Source of the DNA: Trichostrongylus colubriformis
Lineage: Eukaryota; Nematoda; Chromadorea; Rhabditida; Trichostrongylidae
Direction: 5' to 3'
Assembly (NCBI GenBank): GCA_963978905.1
Contig: OZ022256.1
Location: 16,227,863-16,291,862, forward strand
Length of the DNA stretch: 64,000 nucleotides
Of this stretch, positions 11,201 to 22,781 are shown in pieces. A model generated the notes under the pieces. It was not told the origin of the DNA. It made no database searches and was given only the letters and a program-made list of their open reading frames with translations. The stretch's first letter is position 1; every line of letters starts with the position of its first letter. Made by a program: the position numbers and the translations under genes.

Positions 11201-14200
11201 ATAAACAAGCCATAAACAGTCTTACCACCATCGTTTGTGTTCCAATCGATCGGACCATTTTCTCAATATTGTCAGGTATCGCTGGAAGAGCGTCGGGCCT
11301 TGCTAAGCTGATCCTGCAACGATACACCGGACTACTGTAATTCATAAACTATGCTATTCGATCCCAAATAATTTCGGCTTCTAATTAGAGGACCCGAAGT
11401 CGAAGTGGCCATTTGTAATGAGATACCTAGGGTCTTAAGTATTTTTAGACGCTGATCTCGATTCTGCTTCCCAAATTTGCAAAACAATTTTCTGAACCAC
11501 CAGCACAAATGCACCACATGAGAGCGAGCTCCTAGCAGCGACTTCGCGCAGAAGTAAGTGCCGCGCTCCGTAAAATGCAGAATATTGTTCGAATCACTGT
11601 GGACCCGAAGTTTTCTTTTTCTGTGAACATTCAGTAACTCCAGAACACATTTTTTTTAATATACTCGCATTTTAATGCTCCTTCTGATACTTAGTGACCA
11701 GCTCTTTCACAACTCTCATGTTTGATCGATAACATCGAGACTATAGGGATTATCTCATGGCCCCAAAAGATATACCACGTTGCCACAACATAAGCGGGAC
11801 TATGTGTGGTGTGTGACCGCTGTGAAAACTTCGATCTTAAGTTGGGAGAAGAAGCATTTGGCAGTGTTTGCGAAGCGGTGTACCGTAAGGCCGCGTTCAT
11901 ACTCTGAGCACCGACGACGACATCGGCGGAATTTGACGCCGGCACCAGCGGCGGCAAAATCATGTGCCAGCCGCCGACCACCGCGGGACTCCGGTGAGAC
12001 GCTCCGTTTGTAAAACGCTCGACCCAACCACTTCACATGATGATTATTGTAGCGAGAGCCCACGGGTTTGAATTTGAATGTTGGCGTAGACGAGCTATAC
12101 GAATTCGAATGCGAATTACATGGTCGGTGGCGGGCACATGATTTTGTCGCCGTCACCGCCAGTGCCGGCGTCATTTGTCGCCGGTTTCGGCGTCGGTGCG
12201 CAAAGTATGAACGCGGCCTACTGAGAGTCTTTCTCATTCGCTGTACCCATTGCGAATTTTCGGTTGCTAATCATTTCTCATTGGAATATCATAACTCTTA
12301 ATTAAACCTTGAAGTTATTTTGATTCCGAGAGACCAAAGAGCAAACGGATATGATAGTCATGGAATAGGATCGTGGGACCAATTCGCATGTTAAAAAAGC
12401 GTTGAAATGCGATCATGTTGAAAAAAGATTCTCCTGGAGCTAGTAGAAAAAGTTCAACGGAATGGTCCACAGCGAGTAGGACCATCGACAACAATTTATG
12501 AAACGCTATACTCACATCTGTGTCAGACGGCTGTTGACAAGTTTCCACCGGAAAAGGTTTGCCAGAAAAGGCCTCTGTTCACCATAAAAGGTAATCGCTG
12601 ATTACCAAGTATGAGAACTTATAAATTTGTTTGTTGATGGGTGTGCCACGCAATTCAGGTCATCAGGAGACCTTCTGATGTGTAACAGGAATTTGACGGG
12701 TGTAAGAGTAATAAAATGTTCGCTTCCTGTTGATTTAGCCTCTCCGCCCACCTGCAGTCTACCCCCGGCTAGTGACACAGAGGGGGGCGAGAGAAATGGG
12801 GTTTTCGGGTACCTATACCCCTTTTTTGTCGTTTCATTTCGTTCCTTCTCTAATATTACAGTGCTGAGCACCCTCACTTTCATATCCCACAGTCTGCCAA
12901 ATCTACCCTTTCCGTGCCTTCAAGGCCGCGTTCATATTTTGCGATGCCGGCAGCAGGGCGTGACTGCGTATCACAACTTCTCCGCCTATGCCTCCCTGCC
13001 TTGTTGCCGTCGTCCCTGAACTTTCCGTGCCATTCTGCCTCGCTGTCTGTAAACGCAACCACATTCTGGCGCGGAGTATGAACGCGTCCTGAAGCTTCTG
13101 ATTAGTCATAGTTCTTGAATTAATCTAAAATTCGCGCTCAAATAGCACCTTTTTTCTGCTCTCGTCTGCGTCCTCTCCAAATGGCTCATTAACCAGCCTC
13201 TCCCTCCCCCATCATCGTAGTTTGGATCAAATGTGTGCGTCAGGGCGCTCAAATTGGGTTAAGTGTATCGCTCCTTGCGTGACGTGATCCAGCGCGGATT
13301 CCCTGACGCGTACCCTTGGGTAAGCGAGTTATCACTCGAGTCTGAGTCAACCATTTTTGTCTGCGCTTCAGTCATCTATGTGGAGAACCATGGAAGAGAT
13401 TTTATGACCGTAGTGTTTCGGACACCTCGGATACGCAACCAATTTGCAATGGGCGGTTACCCGTATTCGTAGTAGGCTCCTTTCATACTTTGCGGCACCC
13501 GCGTCGACGGTAGTAGTCGAGGTGCCGGCTGTTGATAACGCAAGCACTCGATGCGCTCTATTTATAACGCTCGACAGAACCATACTACAGTATGATAAAC
13601 GTGGCAATAGCCCGAGCGTGGCAAAATTCGAATCTTGATATAGTGCCAAACTGTGGTAAGACGCGCAGGCTCTCGCGACATATTCGCGCAGGCTTTCGTC
13701 ATGATCATCAAACTGTGGTATGTTTCTGTCGAGCGTCATGAATAAAGCGCGTCGCAAAAGTGTCGGCGTCGCCGGCGGCGGGTGGCGCTCAGTATGAAAG
13801 CGGCCGTAACCTGTCACTCACCTAGCCACTGGGATCCTGTTTTTCTTATAAAGGATACCGTCCTTCACCATATACTTTAGTGGATTCTCGCCATCAGCAG
13901 TCATTCGTTCGGCTTCTTCAGCTTCAATCTTGGCTCCGAGGTCTCGGATGTATTCGAACGGGGTTGTTTGACTTATGCCTTCCTGGAGAATGATCACGTT
14001 CCATCAATATCATTGGATAGATATAATAATTTAGTAAAAGGGATGCTCTGGTAAAAGGGCATAAGTCATACTGTGCTCCTTCGTTTTTGTGGGATGCGTT
14101 GTGCATACGAATTTGACTAAGACTGAACTTCACTGTGAAACCTGTTTCGCCTAGTCATGGATTTGTAAGAGCAGAGAAGATTTACACTGTCCGTCGCCAC

Positions 14201-17200
14201 TGCACTACTGGTTAGAGCATTTTTGTGAGGAATACCAACGCTGCACTTTTTCAAGGTATAAGTTAGAGTAGGGGATAATTTAACAGCTCTTTGCTGCGTG
14301 TATTTTGTCAAACATGCATTATAAGTAGAATTTCAAGTTTTTCACCTTTAAGAATCTCTCATCATTTAATCAAGAATTTTTATTTGGCTAGACCTAGTCT
14401 TCAGATAGCTGAGATGAGATTCAATCTACGATTTTTCCCGGCGCATGCTGGCGCTGAAAGTCTTATGAATGCCACTTACCATCCTGTTTTTTTGTAACTT
14501 CTGTTTGGTTTTCTTCGCTGCTGATTCACTGATCATCTTATCTTCTATAAACTTCAACTGAAGCTGTTTCACCTCGTCCACGTGATCAATATCCTTTTGC
14601 ACATGCAAAAATGGTGTCGCGTAGAGAAAAGTTCGAGGCTTCACCTGAAAACAACAAGTATGTCAAATTCAATACTCGATTTGCTAGAGGGGAAGCAAAA
14701 AAGATTCACTATACACCACTAGAGTCCACTTTGTGGAAAGTGACAGGAAAGATACTGTAGCCGAGATTAATCATTACCACTCAGGAGAAGCTGTGCGACA
14801 TGACATTTGGAATGGGTCAGATTACGACAGGAGGTGGCTGTGTCTCGTAGTGCGCGCCCAGTTCACAACGGTTCAGCAGGACTTTTACTGCGTACGATGT
14901 GGAAATATGCGTGGCGTAGTAATCTAATTCGATTGCCGAGTCGCATACCCATTATGGAGGGCCTTTCATGTTTTGTGTCGCTAGGCTACAAGGGGTGCCT
15001 GAAAAAGAAGTTTTTTTTCCTCCTTATTCAACCCCCAAATTAAAGAGCACACATCGTACTATCACAAAACTCTCTACCCTCCCCCTAACAGCCTTCTCCA
15101 CGAGCAGGATCGGGAGATTCTTCTGCGTGACCATGATGTGTCACCAACTCGACAAAATCCGAGGTTTCGCCACTCTCGGCTCACAACCTTGCTGAGGTCT
15201 GTTCATTCTTGGTACCGGAAGGGATTCTTACTGGGTGGTGCTCTTAACTACTCCGTTCTCTCTAGGCTCTCAACATCCTTCGTTTTCAAGAACCAAACGT
15301 GCCATTATCATTGAAACCCCTACCGAGGTGGGTTGAAAAGTGACTCTTCGGATCATAGTAGCGTTGTCCAAGTAGCGAGAGCTCTGTGACTTCTATGGAT
15401 AGATGGGTCAATCCTGAGGAAGCTTCCCACGAGAGACCCCTTACGGAAGCTGGCTCCGCTATTTTAGGCGGCCTCAATCCCGTGGGTGCTCTATAGCGCG
15501 ACTGTGCTGACTGAAGGTTCTATATTTTTGTAACGGTGAAAGTAGTGAGCCACAACCTACTCCTGACTTGAGAGGAACGTTTCAGAAATATTTTGCCCTA
15601 ATAGTTTCATCTCTCTCATTTGTCTGTTTTGTATACTAAGTGGAAGTGAGCTGCGAACAAAATTACTTTCTTTGGCACCCTTTGCACAGTACACCTTTTT
15701 TCATAAACCGATTGACCCTATCAACCGAGGTGATAGTTAAATAAACATATCAAGATAATATGTAAGGGTAATTGTGTTCAGTAGTAGAAGCAAAGTAAAA
15801 GAATGTGAGTTTGGGTTCATTGTTACCGTTTGGGCGAATAATAAGGACGCTTGGAGGTGTGTACTCACAAGGGAAGGATGGTAAGTCGAAGTGGCCGTTT
15901 GAGATGGGGTTTATACCAATGATAGGGCTCGGGATGCCATTCACCAATCTGCATTCCATATCTGCTGTCCGTCTCTGGGAGCAGAGTTACAATTTGCGAG
16001 GCACTAAGTCATCAGCATGGCCGTTGCAATTACGAGCGAAAGTTTCCGTGGCTCACAGGTAGTGTTCCGGATCTGCAGGCCAGGGGTTATGGGTTTGCTC
16101 CCCGCCAGTGCACGTTCTTTTGCATTTTGTGTTTCATTGTCAAAGGTGCTTTCCTTTCACTTCTGGACGTTTCCTTGTACTGGTACCTATCGCACCCATC
16201 ATTTACTCTGCCAGCTACTAACATTACTCTTAAGGGAAGGATACCAAGTCGAAGGAATCCTGTACCACACGAATTAGGCGTTGCTACGTAAAAAGATTAT
16301 GATATTCGCGCACAGGGGGTCGAATTACCTCTCTGTGCAAATTTTCAGCCAAATCCAGTTTTTGGTCCAACTTCGGAAAATTAGAGGTGGCCAAGGGGTG
16401 AAGTGGTAGTTTTTGAATTTTCTTCTACAAAAAACCCTGCAACCTGAACAAGGTAGCCTACACATACCTTTTACACTTGCCCATCGCACTAAATGTGAAA
16501 CAAGCGTCATATAGGAGCATTTCCTAGGCAAGGGTCAACGACTTCTCCTTTGTTCAATGTGCTGCCACCCAATAGCCCGTGAATTTTTCCGAAATTTGGT
16601 CAAACCCTCGAATTGGCTAAAAACTTGTCCATTGGGGTAATGTGACTCCCTGAACACGAAAATCGCCCTTGTTTTGCGCAAGAATGTCTGGCTCGCGTGC
16701 TATGGGCTTTCAAACCTACCATATAATAGTACTGCTTTCTCAAAAAACCTCCATAACTTCGCTCAGAAAATCGTTCTGCAAATTTCGAATACAGATTCGA
16801 GATCAGCGTCCGAAAATACGTCGGACCATATGTATCCCATTCTGAATGGCCACTTCGAGCTGGGGTTCTTCCCTTGTGAGTTTCTTCTCTTTCAACGCTT
16901 GTAGCTCTGCTCCCAGAGACGGACAGCAGATATGGAATGCAGATTGGTGAATGGCATCCCGAGCCCTATCATTGGTATAAACCCCATTTCAAACGGCCAC
17001 TTCGACTTACCATCCTTCCCTTGTCAGTCAGGATTCCGCACCGCGGCGGGTGGCGTGCGACGCGATAGGTGCGAGCCGGGGTAGTCAGTTGTGACCAAGA
17101 TCCATAATGCTAAAACTGATCATGCCTAATTGCCCAAAATAATGTGATCACTTCAGGTCCCATTTGGATATGGCACCTCCAGCCTACGCATGTCACGCCG

Positions 17201-19658
17201 CTTGCTATGGTGCAAAATACTGACATAAAAATGCACGCACTTCGCATGGTGAGGGATTTCGACGAAAGGACGGAAAGCAGACGAAGACCGAAAGAAGAGC
17301 GGCAGCGACGTCGGCCACATTGTTGCCAAGACATTCAAACAGTTTGGAGCTCCAGCCTGACGGTTTGATGGTTCATAAAGGTGAAGTGTAAAGGCACCGA
17401 GAGCGATAAGGGTAAACGGGGAACTGTGAACACACGTTTTCTGGAAACAAGCTTCAGAAGAGGTGATGTGTGGCGAAACTCTCATCGAAAAAGCGCGGCA
17501 TGGGGTCTTATAACGGCCTCGTAGTACGGTATGTCGTCCTGCAGTCCTGCAGCTGGGCGAGAACCGGCGAAGACGGTATAACTTTTTTGGGCGGCTGGTT
17601 TAGCCTCTCGTCTGTCTGCATTCTACCCCGGCTAATGACGCGAGGGGTGCGAGAGAAAAGGGAGTTTTCGAGATCCAATTTCTGGGGTTTTCGCCGTTTT
17701 GTCTCGTTCTTTCTCTACTGTTACATTGCTGAGCACCCCTACTTTCATAATCAACAGTCTGCCATACTAGCCCATTCCGATGTCTTTAAAGCGTTTATAG
17801 AGTGTTCGACAACTAAGAGAAAAAAAATGACTCTTTTTTTCCCTTTGACCTCCCTTCCCTATAGTCTTTGGCTTGTGCGCTAAGTGATCGATAATAACTG
17901 GAACAAACCTCCTTCTTTTTGCCTTTCACTTTTGTTTTCTTGTAGGTTTTAATGTAATCCCTGATCTTGGATACTGCTGCACCGATGGTATACGATTGCG
18001 ATCCGAGTATGTCCGATAGATTGACGGGTTTCTTTCCAGTGGAAGTCCCCGACGGCAGAACCAAGTTTGGTGGCTAAATGTAAGTGAGGATTTGAAAGAA
18101 TTCTGATCGGAGAAGAAATGTTGGAGCTCGAAATACTGAAGTTGTAGAAAGGATGAGCCTTCCAGACTCCTACCACCAATGACGACGAAGATGATGCCCG
18201 CCTTTCAGCTAGCGCAAGTATGCCTTCAAACAGCGGAGCGTGAAGATCATGCAATTCCACACTTTTGTGGAGCTTCACTTGCCTCTGGGCGGAGAAAATG
18301 GCAGTGACATGAGACATGCAACCCACTATAATTGTGGAAGAATCAAATCTAACATCAGCGCCTGCTCTGGCCAATCAAGCGTAACACACCTCGGTCGCGG
18401 TAGGACTCTCCCAGGAATATAAAAGCAACGACTTGAATATTGGCTTGCTCCGCAAGTCATTGGCCCATACACCAACGGGGATCGAGTAAATCGTGAGGAG
18501 TAGTAAGCTCTGCCTTCTAAGATACTTCACGAGGAATGTTAAGTGGGTGGAAATTTATGTTAATCACTGCTAACCACCCCAGATTTTTTGGATATTGAGC
18601 CATTTAATTATTCCTTGTCGATTATCTCGAAGCGCAAAGCCTGCGCTATTCCTCACAATTAGTTCCCTGCTTGTAAGTCTACTCCTACAAGAGCATGGGA
18701 AGATTTGTGCGTCAATTTGTGCAGCTACCTGCGACCTACGGCAAATGCTTTTCTCGTCCTCCTCGTCACTTTGCCCAGCCACAGGCACTCCTTTCGAGTT
18801 TTGGGCCATATCATGGTATGTTAGTTGAAACTGTCTGTTGATCACATATACCACTGAATCTCTTACCTCTACCTATTCCCTTTCCAGTATAAAAAGACTT
18901 TGTTAGGCGGTCAATACTTTTGCCGCACCCTGTAGAATACGCGGCGCATTCCAACAAGGGATTGATTGACGCTAAAAATTTCATCCTTTTCATTCTTTAC
19001 CAACCTCTACTTACAAGGGTCTGTTTATAGGAAAATTAACGATGCAGCGATGTCTGCGAGCGATACTTGTAAATGTACATCTGGAAAAATAGGGGGGGGG
19101 GGTGCAAAATACAGCCAAGAAACTTGCTCATCACCGCGTCTGAGACAATTTCAGATTAACAATGCGTCTCTCCTCCGCATAATTATCGGTGCATAATAGA
19201 CAGTATCACCAATATACGGCCCGTCTCAGTAATGACATGACCACTGTTCCTGTCGGAAATTCCTAGACCCATGATGCACCCTGGATGGATGCCCTCAAGA
19301 TCTTTATTTTGCACTCTTTATCCAAGGGCTCTTTACTAAGTGGCTCTGAATCGAAAAGACATCATCTGCAATAAAACCAAGGGTGTATGGGGTGCTTTAA
19401 ACGTACCAGTGGAAATGCCGTAGTAGTAGTAGTAGTGTTGAGCTTGGTCTCCGTCCCAGCTGCAGCAAAAGTCCGCGGAATTTTCTTTTTGGTGGTAAGA
19501 TGTCCATCTGCTGTCCTTTTCAAAGGTCGCTCCGAGGAATCATTCCGTTGCCCGTGATCTCGTCGAAACACTTTTGATGTGACGCCAAATGAACGGTGCA
19601 ATGCCCGGCGTGATTGTGAACGATGAATCTCCTCCCTTTTCAATCTTGCGCTGGTGCT
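8215..19658 (-). CDS. Unrecognised multi-exon gene, lysine-rich protein (partial)
   Basis: Five exons can be placed from splice sites and frame, in gene order: A 19658-19407 (84 codons), B 18073-17909 (55 codons), C 14644-14480 (55 codons), D 13982-13822 (53 codons plus 2 nt) and E 8419-8215 (68 codons plus 1 nt). A-B-C-D join with every junction in phase 0. Acceptors are CATTTTCAG, CATTTAG, TTTTCAG and CTCCAG; donors are GTACGT, GTTTGT, GTAAGT and GTGAGT. D ends in phase 2 while E reads in phase 0, so at least one unseen exon (length 1 mod 3) lies between. Exon A is rich in R, K and T, with a TTTTTT run. B has LVLPSGTSTGKKPVNLSDIL and a KKTKVKGKKKE tail. C begins VKPRTFLYATPFLHVQKD and continues as a charged helix. 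D contains PFEYIRDLGAKIEAEEAERM. E contains ADIDNLMEEPRDVL and NPPPYPF. No catalytic motif, signal peptide or membrane segment is evident. The basic composition would suit a nuclear or nucleolar protein, but that is inference and I do not recognise the family. The N-terminus may lie to the right of 19658. Introns are full of inverted-repeat elements. Confidence 0.6.
8468..8969. mobile_element. Tc1/mariner-type non-autonomous element, TA-flanked
   Basis: Termini CAGTAGCGCTCAAAAGTCTTCGGC and GCCGAAGATTTGAGCGCTACTG are inverted, and the element is flanked by TA (8466-8467 and 8970-8971), the target duplication used by Tc1/mariner transposases. The 502-bp element contains no transposase reading frame. 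It lies in an intron or 3' region of the minus-strand gene. Confidence 0.75.
8996..9439. repeat. Long-TIR MITE, family B
   Basis: Ends TTAAAAGAATCGCCCACG and CGTGGACATTTCCTTTAA. Internal arms ATGTTGTATTTGCCTAATGTGG and TTATTAGGCAAATGCACATAA pair, as do GGCCGGGTGGGCGGGG and CCCCGCCCACCCGGCC. The reading frames on both strands here mirror each other because of the inverted repeat and are not genes. Other copies are at 43169-43602 and 45316-45669. Confidence 0.7.
9440..10647. other. Intronic/intergenic stretch, no gene
   Basis: No exon is supported. Positions 10245-10330 carry a motif (TTCGACGTGCGACGCGATGAAGCGAGCT) that recurs near 11130-11165 (reverse), 17040-17070 and 45835-45865, marking another low-copy dispersed repeat. 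Confidence 0.35.
10648..10878. repeat. Hairpin repeat with poly-C tract
   Basis: Left arm GGGTCAAACAAAGTCGGGGGAGACGCAA pairs with the right arm around 10826-10878 (TTGCGTCTCC...CCGACTTTATTTGACCC). A run of about 19 C interrupts the right arm, so the arm lengths differ. Internal GTCGAAGCTCCTTTCCC and GGGAAAGAAGCTTTGACG also pair. Confidence 0.6.
11888..12219. repeat. MITE family A, 332-bp copy with long arms
   Basis: AGGCCGCGTTCATACT and AGTATGAACGCGGCCT are the tips. Pairing continues through GACGCCGGCACC/GGTGC and GGCGGCAAAATCATGTGCC/GGCACATGATTTTGTCGCC, for roughly 85 bp per arm. Minus-strand open frames across it are products of this inverted repeat. It lies within an intron of the minus-strand gene. 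Confidence 0.75.
12690..12905 (+). repeat. Dispersed repeat family F, copy 1
   Basis: The diagnostic string TAGCCTCTCCGCCCACCTGC, then CGGCTAGTGACACAGAGG, then GTGCTGAGCACCCTCACTTTCATAT is shared with 17595-17775, 46540-46745 and 51060-51185, and in reverse with 30465-30700. It is neither a hairpin nor coding. Confidence 0.6.
12923..13090. repeat. MITE family A copy
   Basis: 168 bp with tips AGGCCGCGTTCATAT and GTATGAACGCGTCCT, and a subterminal GGCAGCAGGGCGTGACTGCG pairing with ACGCAACCACATTCTGGC. Confidence 0.65.
13474..13807. repeat. MITE family A, 334-bp foldback copy
   Basis: Tips AGGCTCCTTTCATACTT and AGTATGAAAGCGGCC. The arms pair for most of their length, for example GCGCTCTATTTATAACGCTC with GAGCGTCATGAATAAAGCGC. 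It ends just 15 bp from exon D of the minus-strand gene, so it sits immediately 3' of that exon's donor. Confidence 0.7.
15868..17023. repeat. Foldback element, family D, with near-identical arms
   Basis: The left arm (15868 to about 15990, CAAGGGAAGGATGGTAAGTCG...) and right arm (about 16905-17023) are inverted copies of about 120 bp with very few differences. The loop is about 900 bp. A diverged third copy of the end (GGCCACTTCGAGCTGGGGTT...CCCTTGTGAG) sits inside at 16845-16880, and a partial one (AAGGGAAGGATACCAAGTCGAAGG) at 16233-16257. No transposase seen. Confidence 0.7.
17380..17790 (+). repeat. Dispersed repeat family F, copy 2 (long)
   Basis: This copy extends family F upstream with GGAACTGTGAACACACGTTTTCTGGAAACA and GCAGTCCTGCAGCTGG, both present in reverse in the 30465-30880 copy, so the full unit is about 400 bp. 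Confidence 0.55.
18610..18950 (+). repeat. Low-copy repeat paired with 48945-49245
   Basis: GCCTGCGCTATTCCTCACA...AAGAGCATGGGAAGATTTGTG...CGGCAAATGCTT matches 48960-49060 (GCCTGCGCTACTCCTCACA...GTGAGCATGGAGTTCGTG...CGGCAAATGCTT). Translated, both contain an LL(T)xxSLLxxLLLxEHG-like segment on the plus strand, so it may be a relic of a coding element. The frame is not open throughout. Confidence 0.4.
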
Positions 19659-22403
19659 CTGAAAATGGGTATTTTACCGATTTTTCTAGATAACGTCGGT
19701 CAAACCTACAATGTCCGGTAGTATGATTGGAAAAGAAATCGATTCGGCTAATGATTTGTCCATAGTCAATGAGTTGTCATGGTTTCCTGTAATTGACAAC
19801 ATTACTGATTCCCGCTGTGACTACTGTATTCGAAATGGGCACGAGTTGGAGTGCGAAGCTGCATCGCACCCTTCGTTCGGTTTCTTACATGGGACTCATA
19901 CCGATAGCAGGTAATTTCAACGAGCAACTTACCCAATGGATTGAGTAACCTTGACCTACCGCAGTCTGAAAGGAGGAATCGTGTAACTTTTGCGAGCGTT
20001 TTTTTTTTCTTCAGGTAATTGATGTTGTAAAAGGCACACTTCACGGTTTTCGAGTGGATCAATTCCATTAAGAATAGGTAAGGTCCGACGTCGAATGTGT
20101 GTAGGCTGCAGCCTTTTCCCGTCTTGGGAGTCTTGCCGCCTCCAGCCTATTACTTGTGGTCGAGTCCACCACTCAAGATCGTGACCGCCCACAGTTCAGG
20201 AGCAGCCACGTGGTAAGAGGGGCGTGCTATTGATTCCCATAATGGCACTGGCACGATGGAAATTTTGATCTTTGAGGCAACGTCACCATGGAGAACCAGG
20301 CGAAAATTTTGATATTGCATGACAGCATCAAGCTAAAACTCAACCTAGCCTCTATTTCCACTTTATTATCTGAAGCTTGGACATTTGGATTTCATAGGTG
20401 TTTGCAAAGAAAGTGCTGCCTTACTGGGCTAACGCTCGGACTGACCATGTCTTGCTAAATTTCACGAATTTTACTATGTTTGCTGAAGGGAATGACTTTG
20501 ACAGATCAGAGTCTAAAAAGCTCAAACTCCTACAAACTTCTAATTTCAAAGCCAAAAAACCAGCTTGTCTCTGTCCCAGCTTGAAAATTAAAAGACAAAG
20601 CCAAAACATTCGTGATATGGGGAGTTTATTTTCACTGCGTTAGGAAGTCATTCATTGCATCTTTCATTTCACCATTAATCCCGATGGTATGTGCACTGTA
20701 TAATCGTAGAATTTGCTCATAAATGTGTTGGCGTGAGCTGTCATGGTATTACAGTAATCCCGATGGTGAAGTCGATTCTGCTCATTGCTTATATCATGCT
20801 CTACTCCGCGCCACATGTTTTCCACTTCTCTCACATAACACGGACCCTTTCAAGCCCGGTAGGGTAAAGGTTCAACTCATTTGTAGAAATGCTGGGTTAC
20901 ATAATAGTGGCGTCAAGCCTTGTGGAAAGGATATGGGAGGGGAACAGGGAGACACATCCTGGTATCCCTTGACTTTGATTTAAAGTCACAAGAAATGCTG
21001 ATTTAAAGTCACAAAGAAATGCGCAAGCCTCATCCTTCTCCGAAGGGGCCGCACAGTGATAGTAAGATAACCTAGTGCGTACGGCTGTCCTACGCGGAAC
21101 AGGCAGAACAGAGAAATTGAAGGAAAAGGCCACGGTAGCTGAAAGTGTGATTCCCTGTATAGCGTATAATTCTCCGATAATTTCACGGCCGTGCACTTGG
21201 TGAGTGCAATGTGGCCCTCTGGGATCCTAAAGAATGGGCCGACCCATTGAACACGGCCGTTGATCTCTAAAAATGCATTTGACAATGTAAGACTTAAAAT
21301 GGATCTGTGCAATCCCATCATCTTGCCTTTCATAGATACAAATCTCACAAGAGTGCAAAGCAAGAGATAAAAAGTGTACTGAGGCCCTGTCAATCACTTT
21401 TTTTTTCGAGCACTTGTCAAAGCGGTGTCAGGGTGGTCAAGCAAAACTTCCACATACTTCGAGGCTCCATCACTCAATGCGACTTTTTATACCGAATGTC
21501 TTTGAAAGGTGTCGAAGAAATCCGCAGGCAAATCGTTCAAACGACTTTTTCGAAGCGGCGTTGCGATCTCGATGAGTCCGCTTTGTTCCGATTGGGCGCT
21601 TTGGCTAATAGCTCTAATTGCTTTGATTGGGTGCAGAAAAACCCCGAGCAGTTGCTATGAAGGAAGGTTCGAGCAGTTTCTCTTCAAGGATTACGTGGCC
21701 TGTGATTGAATCTAGTTAAAAGGGCAATCACTAGCCAACACCTCAAGTCACCCAACTGCTCTTTGAGTGATGATGGAATAAATTAGTGGGCGTGACTCCT
21801 TCTGTATGCGTCACGACTCCTACTGCTATAGCCCATACAATGAGTCGAAGAACAGTCGTTACTCATGGATGTGATATTTTCTTTCACGAAAGCCTGGCAC
21901 CCCCCCCCCCTCTTCCCCCGCCCCCGACCACCCTCCCGACCCCGTGGGGAGGAACTTGATGACAGGGGTGGATTTCAAAAGCACTTTAAACTGACAAGTT
22001 CTCAAACTTTCAATTCCCAGCAGTGATCAGTACATACTGCGCTCGTTGATGGGTGGAGTTGGTTGTCGGCGGCTGAGAGGCGATCTCTTCTCGCCCTATT
22101 GCCTGCAGTGAGGCGTGGTTGATCTGCCCCCGGCACCCGACAACCAATGGAGAGTCAACTGTTACTCCATCCATAAGCGAGCACGGAATGTGCCTATAAA
22201 TCTCCCTATACTTAATTGCTGCTGTATCGGAGGCCTTTCATTAAAAGTGAAACTACATCGATAGGGAAAATCAGCTGAAGTGCGTGCTTTGCAAGGAGTT
22301 GAACAAAAATTCAAATCATATCTTGTTTGGAAACATAGGTAATCGACGAAAGGATTGCATTTTCTAGGCTTTGATCCTATTAACCCATGGTTTTCATGGC
22401 CTT
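19659..22403. other. Stretch without supported genes
   Basis: If the minus-strand gene has 5' exons, they should be here. A plus-strand frame at 20398-20643 and one at 21307-21660 lack convincing splice sites. Positions 22045-22190 hold an inverted repeat (GATGGGTGGAGTTGGTTGTCGG / CCGACAACCAATGGAGAGTCAAC...CTCCATCC). The string AGTTCTCAAACTTT...CAGTGATCAGTAC at 21995-22035 recurs near 24325-24360. A C-rich tract lies at 21900-21940. Confidence 0.35.
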
Positions 22404-22553
22404 AGGCTGCATTCATACTCTGCGGTTGTGCCGGTGCCTCTACCGGCGGTAGGGCGTGGCTACCGTCACAGGCAGCAAGGTAGAGTGGCACGGGCGGAGA
22501 CTTGAAGGTGACGCAACCACGTCCTGCCGCCGGCACCGCAGAGTGTGAAGGCT
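22404..22553. repeat. MITE family A copy
   Basis: 150 bp with tips AGGCTGCATTCATACTCTGCGG and CCGCAGAGTGTGAAGGCT. Internal CCGGCGGTAGGGCGTGG pairs with CCACGTCCTGCCGCCGG. Confidence 0.65.
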
Positions 22554-22781
22554 GAAAATTGCAATGATCGAAATGCTATGAGGTAGCGCCCACTGCAAAA
22601 TTAATGCACTCCGAAGCATTGATTTTGCAATGGGCACTCAATTGCTTAATGCATCAAGTTTTTTCGGTGACTTTCACTCCCAGGGCGTACTTGATTCGAT
22701 ATCTCTGCGTAGGTGCCTCAAAGAATAGCTTTGGTATTTGACCTTGTCAAAATACTAAAATACTTTCCCTACTACTAGGTC

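Noticed and set aside
16045..16115. tRNA-like segment (GTGGCTCACAGGTAGTGTTCCGG)
   Set aside because: Arms do not fold completely, and it lies inside the family D element.
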